A stretch of DNA of 5,011 nucleotides, taken from NCBI GenBank assembly GCA_029098085.1, contig JAQXNQ010000268.1, positions 1 to 5,011 of the forward strand. The letters run 5' to 3'. A program made the translations under genes and the position numbers. Below, in pieces: positions 1-5,011 of the stretch (the first letter of the stretch is position 1; each line of letters opens with the position of its first letter). Origin of the DNA: Oscillospiraceae bacterium (lineage in GTDB: Bacteria > Bacillota > Clostridia > Oscillospirales > Ruminococcaceae). Below the pieces are notes generated by a model, which saw nothing but the letters and a program-made list of their open reading frames with translations, was not told where the DNA came from and searched no databases.

Positions 1-1469
1 AAGGCCCAATGGCCGTTGCACTGAGAAACCTCCAGATGATAAAAATCCTCCGCCCGGCCGGTGGGAACATCCTCAAAGCGTCCCTCCAGCAGATACTGCG
101 CCGCGGGGATGGCGGGGTGAACCTTGAACGCCTGGGAATGCCACGCCTGCATCTCCTCCGCGTAGCCGCCCTGCAGCAGCTGCCCGATGGTCATGGTGCG
201 GGCATGACCGTTGACGTCGATGGTCACCTCGGTGTCCGGAGTGCCCTCCAGCTCCAGAATCACCGCGCAGGTGGAAGGGTGCAGCGTGGTCTGGTTTTTG
301 ACGGTGAAGCACTGCCAGCTGCAAACGCTTTCATCCAGCGAAAGAATCCGGTTGGGAATATCGTTCACATCGTCCTGCCCGCTGGTGTCGGTATCCTTGG
401 GAGAAAGGACGCTCCGTCCCCGGAAGCAGGGCTCGGCTCCCAGCAGCGTGCCGCCCCGCACCGATACCCGGCCATCCCAGCGGTACAGCTCTTCGGCGTT
501 GCTGCCCCAGCCCATTTCCACGCGGAATTTATACCGTCCGCACTCCTGACTGCGGCCGAACAGAGATTCCCCGCAGAGCACCTGCACCGGCTCCAGGTTC
601 CGGTAAAGGACGATCTTGCTGACGGGATAGCAGGCTTCCACCTGCCAAAGGATCTCCCGCCGCGCAGCAAAGGGGAGAATGCTGCCCATGGGCGCGCCGT
701 TGAGCGTAAAGCCGCAGCGGATCCGGTCGCCTGTGACGGCATAGGTCCGACGGTTCTGCAGGGCGTCCCAGATGGCCTCACGGGTTTTCGCCTCCGCCAG
801 CGCGGCCAGCTTGCCGTCCCCATAGGAACCGGGGTAACCGGCATGGTGATCGGTGGAGCCCGCAAATCCGAAATGATACCCCCGCCGCAGGCCCTCATAG
901 ACGGTGTTGCGGCTGTCCCGGGGGCCCATGTTATGGTAGTAGGGGAAGGGCGCCGTCTCGCTCATGGCGCAGCCGTGCTTGGAGCAGACCTCCACCAGCG
1001 GCGTCACGGTCTCATCATACCGATCCCAGCTGATGCCGCGATATTCGGGCGGATAGCCGATGTGATGGGCCACCGTAATGGCCGGCACGCCCGCGTCCCG
1101 TTTCAGCTCAGCAGGAGAGCGGCGGTAAATCAGCGGCAGATGGTCGTCGGGTGAAACAATGTGATGATCGCCATACTGACCCGAATGCATCTCATAGGCC
1201 TGAAAGGTCACCAGGTTTTCCGAATTTGCGGCAGCAATCTCCGCCCGCACCTCTTCCCAGTGGTCATGGAGCTTTTTGAAGCCCACCCGGTGAAAATCAA
1301 TGGTAAAGGCGGTCTGTTCGTTGCGCCTGACAATATCCGGCCACATGGCATGGCCGGTGACGGCGCAGAAATCCAGATGCTCCGCCGCCCGCAAAAGGGC
1401 GTTTTTCTGACTGCCGTATCCATAGGTGATGCCGCAGTGGTTGTGAATGTCTCCCCAGTAAATGTGCAT
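1..1469 (-). CDS. PHP-like / DUF3604-type metal-dependent hydrolase candidate, 3' end missing
   Basis: The frame is open from ATG at 1469 to the window edge: 489 complete codons, no stop, so the C-terminus is missing. The start is preceded by GGAAAGG ten bases upstream, and the frame hits a stop (TAG) at 1520-1518 just above. Seen in the protein: WGDIHNHCG at residues 5-13 (D7, H9, H11, the HxH motif of PHP enzymes), CAVTGHA at 35-41 (H40), FQAYEMHS at 89-96 (E93), GDHHIV at 100-105, AHHIGY at 134-139, and GSTDHHAG at 204-211 (D207, H209). Then comes WDALQNRRTYAVTGDRI at 234-250 followed by NGAPMGS, which closely matches the RRTYATTG-RI and NG-MG segments I know from DUF3604 proteins. The His/Asp/Glu set would suit a multinuclear metal site for hydrolysis, possibly of phosphoesters, but the substrate is unknown. 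There is no signal peptide or membrane segment, so it is probably cytosolic. Residues 260-489 look beta-rich. It has its own promoter and follows a terminator, so it starts a separate transcript. The family call is fairly firm; the reaction is not. Confidence 0.85.
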   Translation of the reverse strand, partial: MHIYWGDIHNHCGITYGYGSQKNALLRAAEHLDFCAVTGHAMWPDIVRRNEQTAFTIDFHRVGFKKLHDHWEEVRAEIAAANSENLVTFQAYEMHSGQYGDHHIVSPDDHLPLIYRRSPAELKRDAGVPAITVAHHIGYPPEYRGISWDRYDETVTPLVEVCSKHGCAMSETAPFPYYHNMGPRDSRNTVYEGLRRGYHFGFAGSTDHHAGYPGSYGDGKLAALAEAKTREAIWDALQNRRTYAVTGDRIRCGFTLNGAPMGSILPFAARREILWQVEACYPVSKIVLYRNLEPVQVLCGESLFGRSQECGRYKFRVEMGWGSNAEELYRWDGRVSVRGGTLLGAEPCFRGRSVLSPKDTDTSGQDDVNDIPNRILSLDESVCSWQCFTVKNQTTLHPSTCAVILELEGTPDTEVTIDVNGHARTMTIGQLLQGGYAEEMQAWHSQAFKVHPAIPAAQYLLEGRFEDVPTGRAEDFYHLEVSQCNGHWA

Positions 1470-1493
1470 GATGATCTTACCTTTCCGCCCAAC

Positions 1494-1503
1494 CGGGCGC
1501 CCG
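1494..1503. repeat. 10-bp GC palindrome in the leader of the PHP-like gene
   Basis: CGGGCGCCCG is a perfect palindrome between the predicted transcription start (about 1508) and the ribosome binding site. Flanking AAC and GTT extend the symmetry with a one-base bulge. It could be an operator half or a short RNA hairpin, but in GC-rich DNA a 10-bp palindrome can arise by chance. Confidence 0.3.
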
Positions 1504-1514
1504 TTCTTAAATAT

Positions 1515-1543
1515 AGTCTACCAAATATCGCCCGTGATGTCCA
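1515..1543 (-). promoter_or_regulatory. Sigma-A-type promoter of the PHP-like gene
   Basis: Read on the minus strand, TGGACA (1543-1538, five of six matches to TTGACA) and TAGACT (1520-1515, four of six matches to TATAAT) are separated by exactly 17 bases. The -10 box is preceded by TGG, an extended -10. Transcription would begin near 1508 and give a leader of about 40 bases carrying the GGAAAGG ribosome binding site at 1486-1480. It lies between the terminator of the M23 gene and the PHP-like start, so the gene is probably transcribed independently. Confidence 0.6.
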
Positions 1544-1564
1544 CTGTTTTTCCTAACATCCGGC

Positions 1565-1606
1565 AAAACAAAAAACGCCGTGCATCTTCCATTTCGATGC
1601 ACGGCG
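1565..1606 (-). terminator. Strong intrinsic terminator of the M23 peptidase gene
   Basis: On the minus strand a perfect 11-bp stem (CGCCGTGCATC at 1606-1596 with GATGCACGGCG at 1586-1576) closes a 9-base loop and is followed at once by TTTTTTGTTTT (1575-1565). It begins 14 bases past the TGA stop of the M23 gene. The T-tract directly abuts the stem on the minus strand only, which sets its direction. Confidence 0.93.
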
Positions 1607-1619
1607 CCGTTTTTCAGGA

Positions 1620-3413
1620 TCAACCGACATAATTCAGAGGATTGCGGGTGCTGCCGTTGATCTGCACCTCAAAGTGCAGATGGTTGCCGGTGGAGTAGCC
1701 GGTGCTGCCGATCTGGGCAATCACCTGACCCTGACTGACGCTCTGACCAACCGATACATTCAGGCTGGAGCAGTGGCCGTACAGGGTGCGCACGCCGTTT
1801 CCATGATCAACAACCACACATTTGCCGTAGCTGTAGTACCAGCCGGACACCACAACTGTGCCGCTCGTGGCGGCATAGATGGGCTTGCCGTAGGAATTGG
1901 CAATGTCAATTCCCTTATGCCCGCCGGAGCCGTAGTAGCAGCTGATGTAGCCGCCGGAGGTGGGCCAGATGAAGCTGCCGTTGACGGTGCCGGAGCCATA
2001 GGTGGGCGCAACATAGGAAGCCTTATAAGTGGTCTCTACCTTGGTGCCCTTGGTGATCTTTTCGGTCACAGGCTCGGCGGTGACGGTTTCAGAGAGGATC
2101 TCTCTGCTTTCCTCGGTGCCGTTGACCAGAACAACCCTGGCCGTCACGGACTTGCTGCCGTCCTGACCTTCCTGGGTCACGACAGAGTAACCCTTGGCCT
2201 TGCTGCTGTCCTCAGTGGTTTCGGTCTCGTAGGGGATGGACTCGTCATAGGTAATGGTTTTGGTCGCGCGAACCTTCAGGAAGGGCTCCGACTCGGCAAT
2301 GATGGTTTCCTGCCCGATCATGCACTCTTCCTCAATCTCGGGGTTCATCGCCTTGAATTCGCTGTAGGTCAGGCCGTTTTTATTGGCGATCATAATGGGG
2401 CTGTCGCCCTGCTGGATCGTGTAGGTCTTCTTCGCCTGCACCTCAGAGGTCAGCAACGCGGTGATTTCGTCCTCGTCCGCCAGACTGGAGGTGGGATAAA
2501 GGCCCTCCCGCAGCTGAATGTCCTGGATAAATTCCACCACTTCGTCCTCTGCGCCGGTCGTATACTGATCAAGCGTATCGTCCAGAATGTTCTGAATCAG
2601 GCTGGCGGATACCACCGCGCCGTAAAATTCGCCGTCGATGTAAAGGCCCTGCGCCTGCTGAATATCCGCCGCGGACATCCGGATCAGGTCATCGGTCAGA
2701 GCGGCGGTATCCGTAATATCCTCCGCATTGACCGCCGCCACCATAAAGGTGGGCTGCAGATTCAGCGTCGCTTCGTCCTCGGTGGAAATGATGCGGCTGC
2801 GCAGCTCCCGCTGGGCTTCGGTATAAACCGACTCGTCCTCCACATAGGCCACAACCTGCCCGTCCTGCTCGACAGCCAGGGCGTACTCGATCTGCAGACC
2901 GCTCTGCACCACGTTGAACAGAACCAGAAGGCCTGCCACGGGAAGCGCGTAGTTGATCAGTGTCTTGAATACATAAAGATTGTTGCAGATGCCGTCCACC
3001 AGGGTGAAGAACGCACCTCTGACACCGTTTCTCCGATAACCGGCGGCAATCAGGCGGGGGGCTCTCCAGATACTGCGGAAAGGCTTTGTCAGCCCGAGGA
3101 AAAAGGCAACGACCCTTTCTCCGCAGCGGTCGGTCAGTGATACCGCCCTGTCCATCACTCTGCTTCCCACAGACAGCGCTCTGCGGGAAACGGCGCCTCC
3201 GATCAGCTTCAGGCTGTCGGCGGAAGCCGTACCAACTGTTTCACAAAGGTTGCAGGCCGCGCTGCCGATCTTCCGGCAGGCGGGAGCCACATGACGGCTC
3301 ATATATTCCTTCCACTGTGCAAAACCGTTTTTGACAGCGGAACATCCTTTCGTCAGGACAGAAACAACCTTGTTCAGAGGATTTTCGGCGGAATCGCCAT
3401 TGTGCAGCACCAT
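1620..3413 (-). CDS. Membrane-anchored LysM-G5-M23 peptidoglycan endopeptidase
   Basis: This is a 597-residue cell-wall hydrolase candidate. Seen in order: a basic, Cys-containing N-terminal region (about 1-150, probably cytoplasmic); one hydrophobic segment (about 153-172, ALPVAGLLVLFNVV); an extracellular stretch with two related hairpin-helix units (about 180-204 and 256-281); a LysM domain (about 329-373, YTIQQGDS... with AMNPEI); a G5-type domain (about 375-457, repeated TVTAEPVTEKI-like strands); and a C-terminal M23/LytM peptidase domain (about 478-597). Catalytic residues are intact: H499 and D503 in GHKGID, H547 in LYGH, and H578/H580 in HLHFEV. By homology to LytM, H499, D503 and H580 bind zinc while H547 and H578 are catalytic. 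M23 enzymes cut peptide cross-bridges or stem peptides; LysM and G5 should hold the enzyme to glycan. The start at 3413 is chosen because AAAGGAG lies nine bases upstream; the frame stays open to an ATG at 3548, but that stretch covers the promoter. It is monocistronic, with its own promoter and terminator. The family is certain; the exact bond cleaved is not. Confidence 0.95.
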   Translation of the reverse strand: MVLHNGDSAENPLNKVVSVLTKGCSAVKNGFAQWKEYMSRHVAPACRKIGSAACNLCETVGTASADSLKLIGGAVSRRALSVGSRVMDRAVSLTDRCGERVVAFFLGLTKPFRSIWRAPRLIAAGYRRNGVRGAFFTLVDGICNNLYVFKTLINYALPVAGLLVLFNVVQSGLQIEYALAVEQDGQVVAYVEDESVYTEAQRELRSRIISTEDEATLNLQPTFMVAAVNAEDITDTAALTDDLIRMSAADIQQAQGLYIDGEFYGAVVSASLIQNILDDTLDQYTTGAEDEVVEFIQDIQLREGLYPTSSLADEDEITALLTSEVQAKKTYTIQQGDSPIMIANKNGLTYSEFKAMNPEIEEECMIGQETIIAESEPFLKVRATKTITYDESIPYETETTEDSSKAKGYSVVTQEGQDGSKSVTARVVLVNGTEESREILSETVTAEPVTEKITKGTKVETTYKASYVAPTYGSGTVNGSFIWPTSGGYISCYYGSGGHKGIDIANSYGKPIYAATSGTVVVSGWYYSYGKCVVVDHGNGVRTLYGHCSSLNVSVGQSVSQGQVIAQIGSTGYSTGNHLHFEVQINGSTRNPLNYVG

Positions 3414-3422
3414 CTGAACCGT

Positions 3423-3429
3423 CTCCTTT
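3423..3429 (-). promoter_or_regulatory. Ribosome binding site that fixes the M23 gene start
   Basis: Read on the minus strand, AAAGGAG sits nine bases upstream of the ATG at 3413. This is the only strong Shine-Dalgarno in the region and rules for this start over the in-frame ATG at 3548, which would place the promoter inside coding sequence. Confidence 0.88.
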
Positions 3430-3435
3430 CTGCTG

Positions 3436-3452
3436 ATTACAAAATGGTTACA
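3436..3452 (-). promoter_or_regulatory. WalR-like tandem box in front of the M23 gene
   Basis: On the minus strand the sequence is TGTAAC-CATTT-TGTAAT (3452-3436): two direct hexamers with a five-base spacer. This fits exactly the published WalR (YycF) consensus TGTWAH-N5-TGTWAH, known from control of peptidoglycan hydrolase genes in Bacillus and Staphylococcus. Its place upstream of a LysM-G5-M23 hydrolase suits that regulon. It lies downstream of the predicted -10 box, so if used it would more likely repress than activate. The upstream hexamer is shared with the overlapping palindrome. Confidence 0.55.
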
Positions 3453-3464
3453 GCTGTAACCATT
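3443..3464. promoter_or_regulatory. Perfect 22-bp palindrome at the M23 transcription start, likely operator
   Basis: The symmetric core reads GGTTACAGCTGTAACC and is perfect for eleven bases on each side, centred between 3453 and 3454. It begins four bases past the -10 box and spans the expected transcription start, a classic repressor position. Its centre TACAGCTGTA fits the TACA-NN-TGTA operator pattern of the BlaI/MecI/CopY family. The transcript would keep only part of it, so a DNA operator is more likely than an RNA hairpin. No regulator gene is in the window. Confidence 0.65.
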
Positions 3465-3467
3465 AGC

Positions 3468-3495
3468 ATTATACCACATTGACAGAATTTTGCAA
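3468..3495 (-). promoter_or_regulatory. Sigma-A-type promoter of the M23 gene
   Basis: On the minus strand a consensus TATAAT (3473-3468) is preceded by TGG, giving an extended -10, with TTGCAA (3495-3490, four of six matches to TTGACA) 16 bases upstream; the shifted GTTGCA would give 17. Transcription should start near 3461, giving a leader of about 48 bases that contains part of the palindrome and all or nearly all of the WalR-like box. Confidence 0.75.
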
Positions 3496-3607
3496 CTATT
3501 TTCGCCGAGCTTTTGAAAACCGGCGGTATCTTTGTGCATTCTGCTCATGAATTCGGATAAGTACTATGGCAACATCAACAGAAGCAGGCCGGTTTTTCGC
3601 GGAAATC

Positions 3608-3672
3608 TTTTGTAACGAATAACAGATTATTGCCGAAATGTAAGTTTTTGCACCTTTTTAACTGTTACAAAA
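3608..3672. repeat. 9-bp inverted repeat TTTTGTAAC / GTTACAAAA
   Basis: TTTTGTAAC at 3608-3616 and its exact complement GTTACAAAA at 3664-3672 are 47 bases apart, upstream of the M23 promoter. TTACAAAA occurs again at 3437-3444 inside the WalR-like box, and GTTACA/TGTAAC forms the core of the palindrome at 3443-3464. The hexamer GTTACA/TGTAAC thus occurs at three places in this short intergenic region, suggesting extra sites for one regulator, although neither distal copy has a proper partner hexamer. Confidence 0.4.
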
Positions 3673-3704
3673 CCGGTTCAACCAGTCTCCGGAAAAAATT
3701 TCCG
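3668..3704 (-). terminator. Weak hairpins after hemW, possible inefficient terminator
   Basis: Just past the hemW stop, the minus strand holds CGGAAA-TTT-TTTCCG (3704-3690) and then ACTGGT-TGA-ACCGGT (3686-3672, one G-U pair) followed by only TTT before a G. Stems are short and the T-tract is poor, so termination here would be partial at best and read-through toward the M23 gene is possible. Confidence 0.3.
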
Positions 3705-3713
3705 AGTATTTTT

Positions 3714-4799
3714 TCAGAGGATTTCCGCCAGAAGGCTGTTGGAAAGCAGGAAGCCCTGCTCGGTCAGACGCAGGCCGTCCGCTGTTTTTTCCATCAAGCC
3801 TGCCTTCAGATAAGGGGCGCATTTCCGGGAAAAGCGCTCCCAATCAAAGGAGGAGGGCAATGCCGCCGGGGAAATGCCCTCCGACAGCCGGAGCGCCAGC
3901 ATGATCCGCTCCTCCGGTGAGCCGGAAGGGCCGTCCCCGCAGAGGTCCCGTCCGCCGCTCTCCAGATAGGAGGAAAGGTCGGCAGGATGATACCGTCGCT
4001 CTCCGCCCTGACAGCTGTGGGCGGCAGGGCCAAAGCCCAGATAATCCTCACAGCGCCAGTATTTCAGATTGTGCCGGCTCTCAAAGCCGGGCCGGGCAAA
4101 GTTGGAAATCTCGTAGTGCGCATACCCCTTTTCCCGCAGATACCGGCAGATGGTCAGGTAAAACTCCGCCGCCGTGTCCTCATCGGCACAGAGCTGCTCC
4201 ATATGCCGCCGGGCGAAGGGGGTACCCTCCTCAATCTTCAGCAGATAGCAGGAGAGGTGCTCCGGCTGCAGGGCGGTGATCCGCTCCAGCGTCAGCAGCA
4301 GGGAATCCATGGTCTGATGTGGAATGCCCACCATCACATCCAGACTCAGGTTGTCAAAGCCCGCCTGCCGGGCCTGCTCCACCGCCAGCGCCGCCTGCCG
4401 GAAGCTGTGCTTCCGCCCCAGCAGCCGCAGCTCCTCCTCCACCGCCGACTGCACACCGAAGGAAAGGCGGTTGACGCCGCTTCCCCGCAGAGCGGCGAGA
4501 CTCTCCGCCGTCACCGTGTCCGGATTGGCCTCCAGCGTGATCTCGCCCTCCAGGTCAAAAACCTCCCTGCAAAGGCGAATCAGCCCGCCGACTTCCTCGG
4601 GGGGCAGCAGAGAGGGCGTCCCGCCGCCGAAAAAGAGGCTGTCCGCCTGAAGGCCGCTGCCCCGCCAGCGGCCTATTTCCTCCTTCAGCGTCTTCAGATA
4701 GTCCTGCAGCTGATCCCGCCGCACCCGGGCGTAAAAATCGCAGTAGCCGCATCTGGAGGCGCAGAAGGGCACATGAATATACAGCCCGATTTTTTTCAT
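3714..4799 (-). CDS. hemW: HemW, radical-SAM heme chaperone (HemN-like)
   Basis: This 361-residue protein has the length and order of HemW. Seen: CASRCGYCDF at residues 13-22, the CxxxCxxC cluster (C13, C17, C20) that binds the 4Fe-4S cluster and S-adenosylmethionine; FFGGGTPSLL at 56-65; LEANPDT at 89-95; NRLSFGVQS at 110-118; SLDVMVGIPHQT at 152-163; YEISNFARPG at 229-238; HNLKYW at 243-248, the HemW H-N-YW segment linked to heme; and a HemN C-terminal helical domain from about 296. F22 stands where true coproporphyrinogen dehydrogenase HemN has a fourth cysteine, so this is the HemW branch, which inserts heme into target proteins rather than making protoporphyrin. The start at 4799 is favoured over an ATG at 4817 because it begins the conserved KKIGLYIHVPF, has GGGAG seven bases upstream, and overlaps the previous stop as ATGA. 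It is presumably cytosolic or membrane-associated and coupled to the YibE/F-like gene. Its heme client cannot be seen here. Confidence 0.95.
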   Translation of the reverse strand: MKKIGLYIHVPFCASRCGYCDFYARVRRDQLQDYLKTLKEEIGRWRGSGLQADSLFFGGGTPSLLPPEEVGGLIRLCREVFDLEGEITLEANPDTVTAESLAALRGSGVNRLSFGVQSAVEEELRLLGRKHSFRQAALAVEQARQAGFDNLSLDVMVGIPHQTMDSLLLTLERITALQPEHLSCYLLKIEEGTPFARRHMEQLCADEDTAAEFYLTICRYLREKGYAHYEISNFARPGFESRHNLKYWRCEDYLGFGPAAHSCQGGERRYHPADLSSYLESGGRDLCGDGPSGSPEERIMLALRLSEGISPAALPSSFDWERFSRKCAPYLKAGLMEKTADGLRLTEQGFLLSNSLLAEIL

Positions 4800-5011
4800 C
4801 GCTCCGCTCCCTCCCATTTCCGTTCCAGCTTCCGGAAGCAGGCCACGGCCAGGGTGGAAGCGGGGATCGTAAACAGAATGCCGATGCTGCCCGCCATGGC
4901 CTGCAGAATCTCCACCGCGATCATTTCCACATTGAGGATGTCCTCCAGCCGTTCATAGTAGGTCAGGAACAGCAGCGTCACATGCAGCCCGCTGCCCACA
5001 TAGGCCAGCAC
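4796..5011 (-). CDS. YibE/F-like multi-pass membrane protein, C-terminal end only
   Basis: Only the last 71 residues are in the window; the frame is open at the edge, where the GTG at 5011 is an internal valine rather than a start. Seen: LAYVGSGLHVTLLFLTYYE (about 2-20), a loop with LEDILNVEMIAVEI, a long hydrophobic segment ILQAMAGSIGILFTIP and on to LAVACF (about 35-59), then a charged tail RKLERKWEGAER. The pattern LAY-GS-L-LLF, then a LN-E-IA-EI stretch, then GSIG-----P closely matches the C-terminus of YibE/F family membrane proteins as I remember them. Their function is not established; transport has been suggested only loosely. The stop overlaps the hemW start (ATGA), so the two genes share an operon. 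The tail is hydrophobic and charged as expected for a cytoplasmic C-terminus. Confidence 0.72.
   Translation of the reverse strand: MLAYVGSGLHVTLLFLTYYERLEDILNVEMIAVEILQAMAGSIGILFTIPASTLAVACFRKLERKWEGAER
4807..4815 (-). promoter_or_regulatory. Ribosome binding site of hemW inside the upstream gene
   Basis: On the minus strand GGGAGGGAG (4815-4807) ends seven bases before the ATG at 4799. It lies within the last codons of the YibE/F-like gene, so ribosomes finishing that gene can restart at the ATGA junction. The alternative ATG at 4817 overlaps this site and has no clear Shine-Dalgarno of its own. Confidence 0.75.

Larger units (their letters stand above)
3497..3713. other. AT-rich intergenic stretch without a gene
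   Basis: Between the M23 promoter and the hemW stop I find no credible coding sequence: open frames crossing it are extensions of noncoding frames from hemW or an upstream extension of the M23 frame, none with a ribosome binding site. It holds the weak hemW hairpins and the inverted TTTTGTAAC repeat; for the rest (about 3497-3607) I see nothing clear. Confidence 0.6.

Noticed and set aside
9..1154. 381-codon plus-strand open frame
   Set aside because: It is antisense to the PHP-like gene, whose minus-strand frame has clear family motifs, a promoter and a ribosome binding site. The plus frame has no recognisable motif and arises from GC-rich codon use.
1565..1614. Bidirectional terminator
   Set aside because: On the plus strand the short T-run starts three bases away from the stem, and there is no plus-strand gene to terminate.
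1674..3140. 488-codon plus-strand open frame
   Set aside because: Entirely antisense to the M23 peptidase gene, no ribosome binding site or motif; its low-complexity Gly/Ala/His-rich product is typical of a shadow frame.
3414..3548. N-terminal extension of the M23 protein to the ATG at 3548
   Set aside because: The extra 45 codons would cover the promoter, palindrome and ribosome binding site, and the extension has no membrane or domain feature. The ATG at 3413 has an AAAGGAG site nine bases upstream.
3714..4799. Oxygen-independent coproporphyrinogen dehydrogenase (HemN)
   Set aside because: The fourth cysteine of HemN (CxxxCxxCxC) is replaced by phenylalanine at residue 22, and the HNxxYW segment and the 361-residue length fit HemW.
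4800..4817. Six-residue longer hemW start at 4817
   Set aside because: The conserved HemW N-terminus begins at the ATG at 4799, which has better Shine-Dalgarno spacing and the ATGA overlap.
3987..4958. 323-codon plus-strand open frame
   Set aside because: Antisense to hemW and the YibE/F-like end; product is rich in Gln, Arg and Pro with no domain, and no start signal is present.
1..5011. tRNA, rRNA, CRISPR array, insertion sequence or phage genes
   Set aside because: I looked for regularly spaced repeats, terminal inverted repeats, transposase or integrase motifs and tRNA-like cloverleaf signals and found none.

Overview
The window most resembles a Gram-positive, fairly GC-rich member of the Clostridia, perhaps an Oscillospiraceae/Ruminococcaceae-type gut anaerobe. 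This is inferred from strong AGGAG-type ribosome binding sites, a membrane-anchored LysM-G5-M23 cell-wall hydrolase, a YibE/F-type membrane protein, and AT-rich promoter regions between GC-rich genes. I cannot name a species. All four genes are on the minus strand, so the biological order runs from the high-coordinate end to the low-coordinate end.

Layout in transcription order. (1) 5011-4796: the C-terminal end of a YibE/F-like multi-pass membrane protein, cut by the window edge. (2) 4799-3714: hemW, a radical-SAM heme chaperone whose start overlaps the preceding stop as ATGA, so the two are probably translationally coupled. (3) 3713-3414: a 300-base AT-rich intergenic region. It holds weak terminator-like hairpins after hemW and then a well-formed promoter, with regulatory repeats between its -10 box and the next start codon. 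(4) 3413-1620: a 597-residue single-pass membrane protein with LysM, G5 and a complete M23 (LytM-type) peptidase domain, followed directly by a strong intrinsic terminator. (5) 1543-1: a new promoter and then a PHP-like/DUF3604-type metal-dependent hydrolase candidate of at least 489 residues, running off the low-coordinate edge.

The genes do not form one obvious pathway. YibE/F and hemW look like the end of one operon. The M23 hydrolase and the PHP-like gene each have their own promoter. The most interesting part is the control region of the M23 gene. It contains TGTAAC-N5-TGTAAT, an exact match to the Firmicute WalR (YycF) consensus, overlapping a perfect 22-bp palindrome whose core TACAGCTGTA also fits the BlaI/MecI/CopY operator pattern. 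Both lie downstream of the -10 box, where a repressor would be expected to act. No mobile element, CRISPR array, tRNA or rRNA gene was seen, and I see no clear evidence of a wholly new system.
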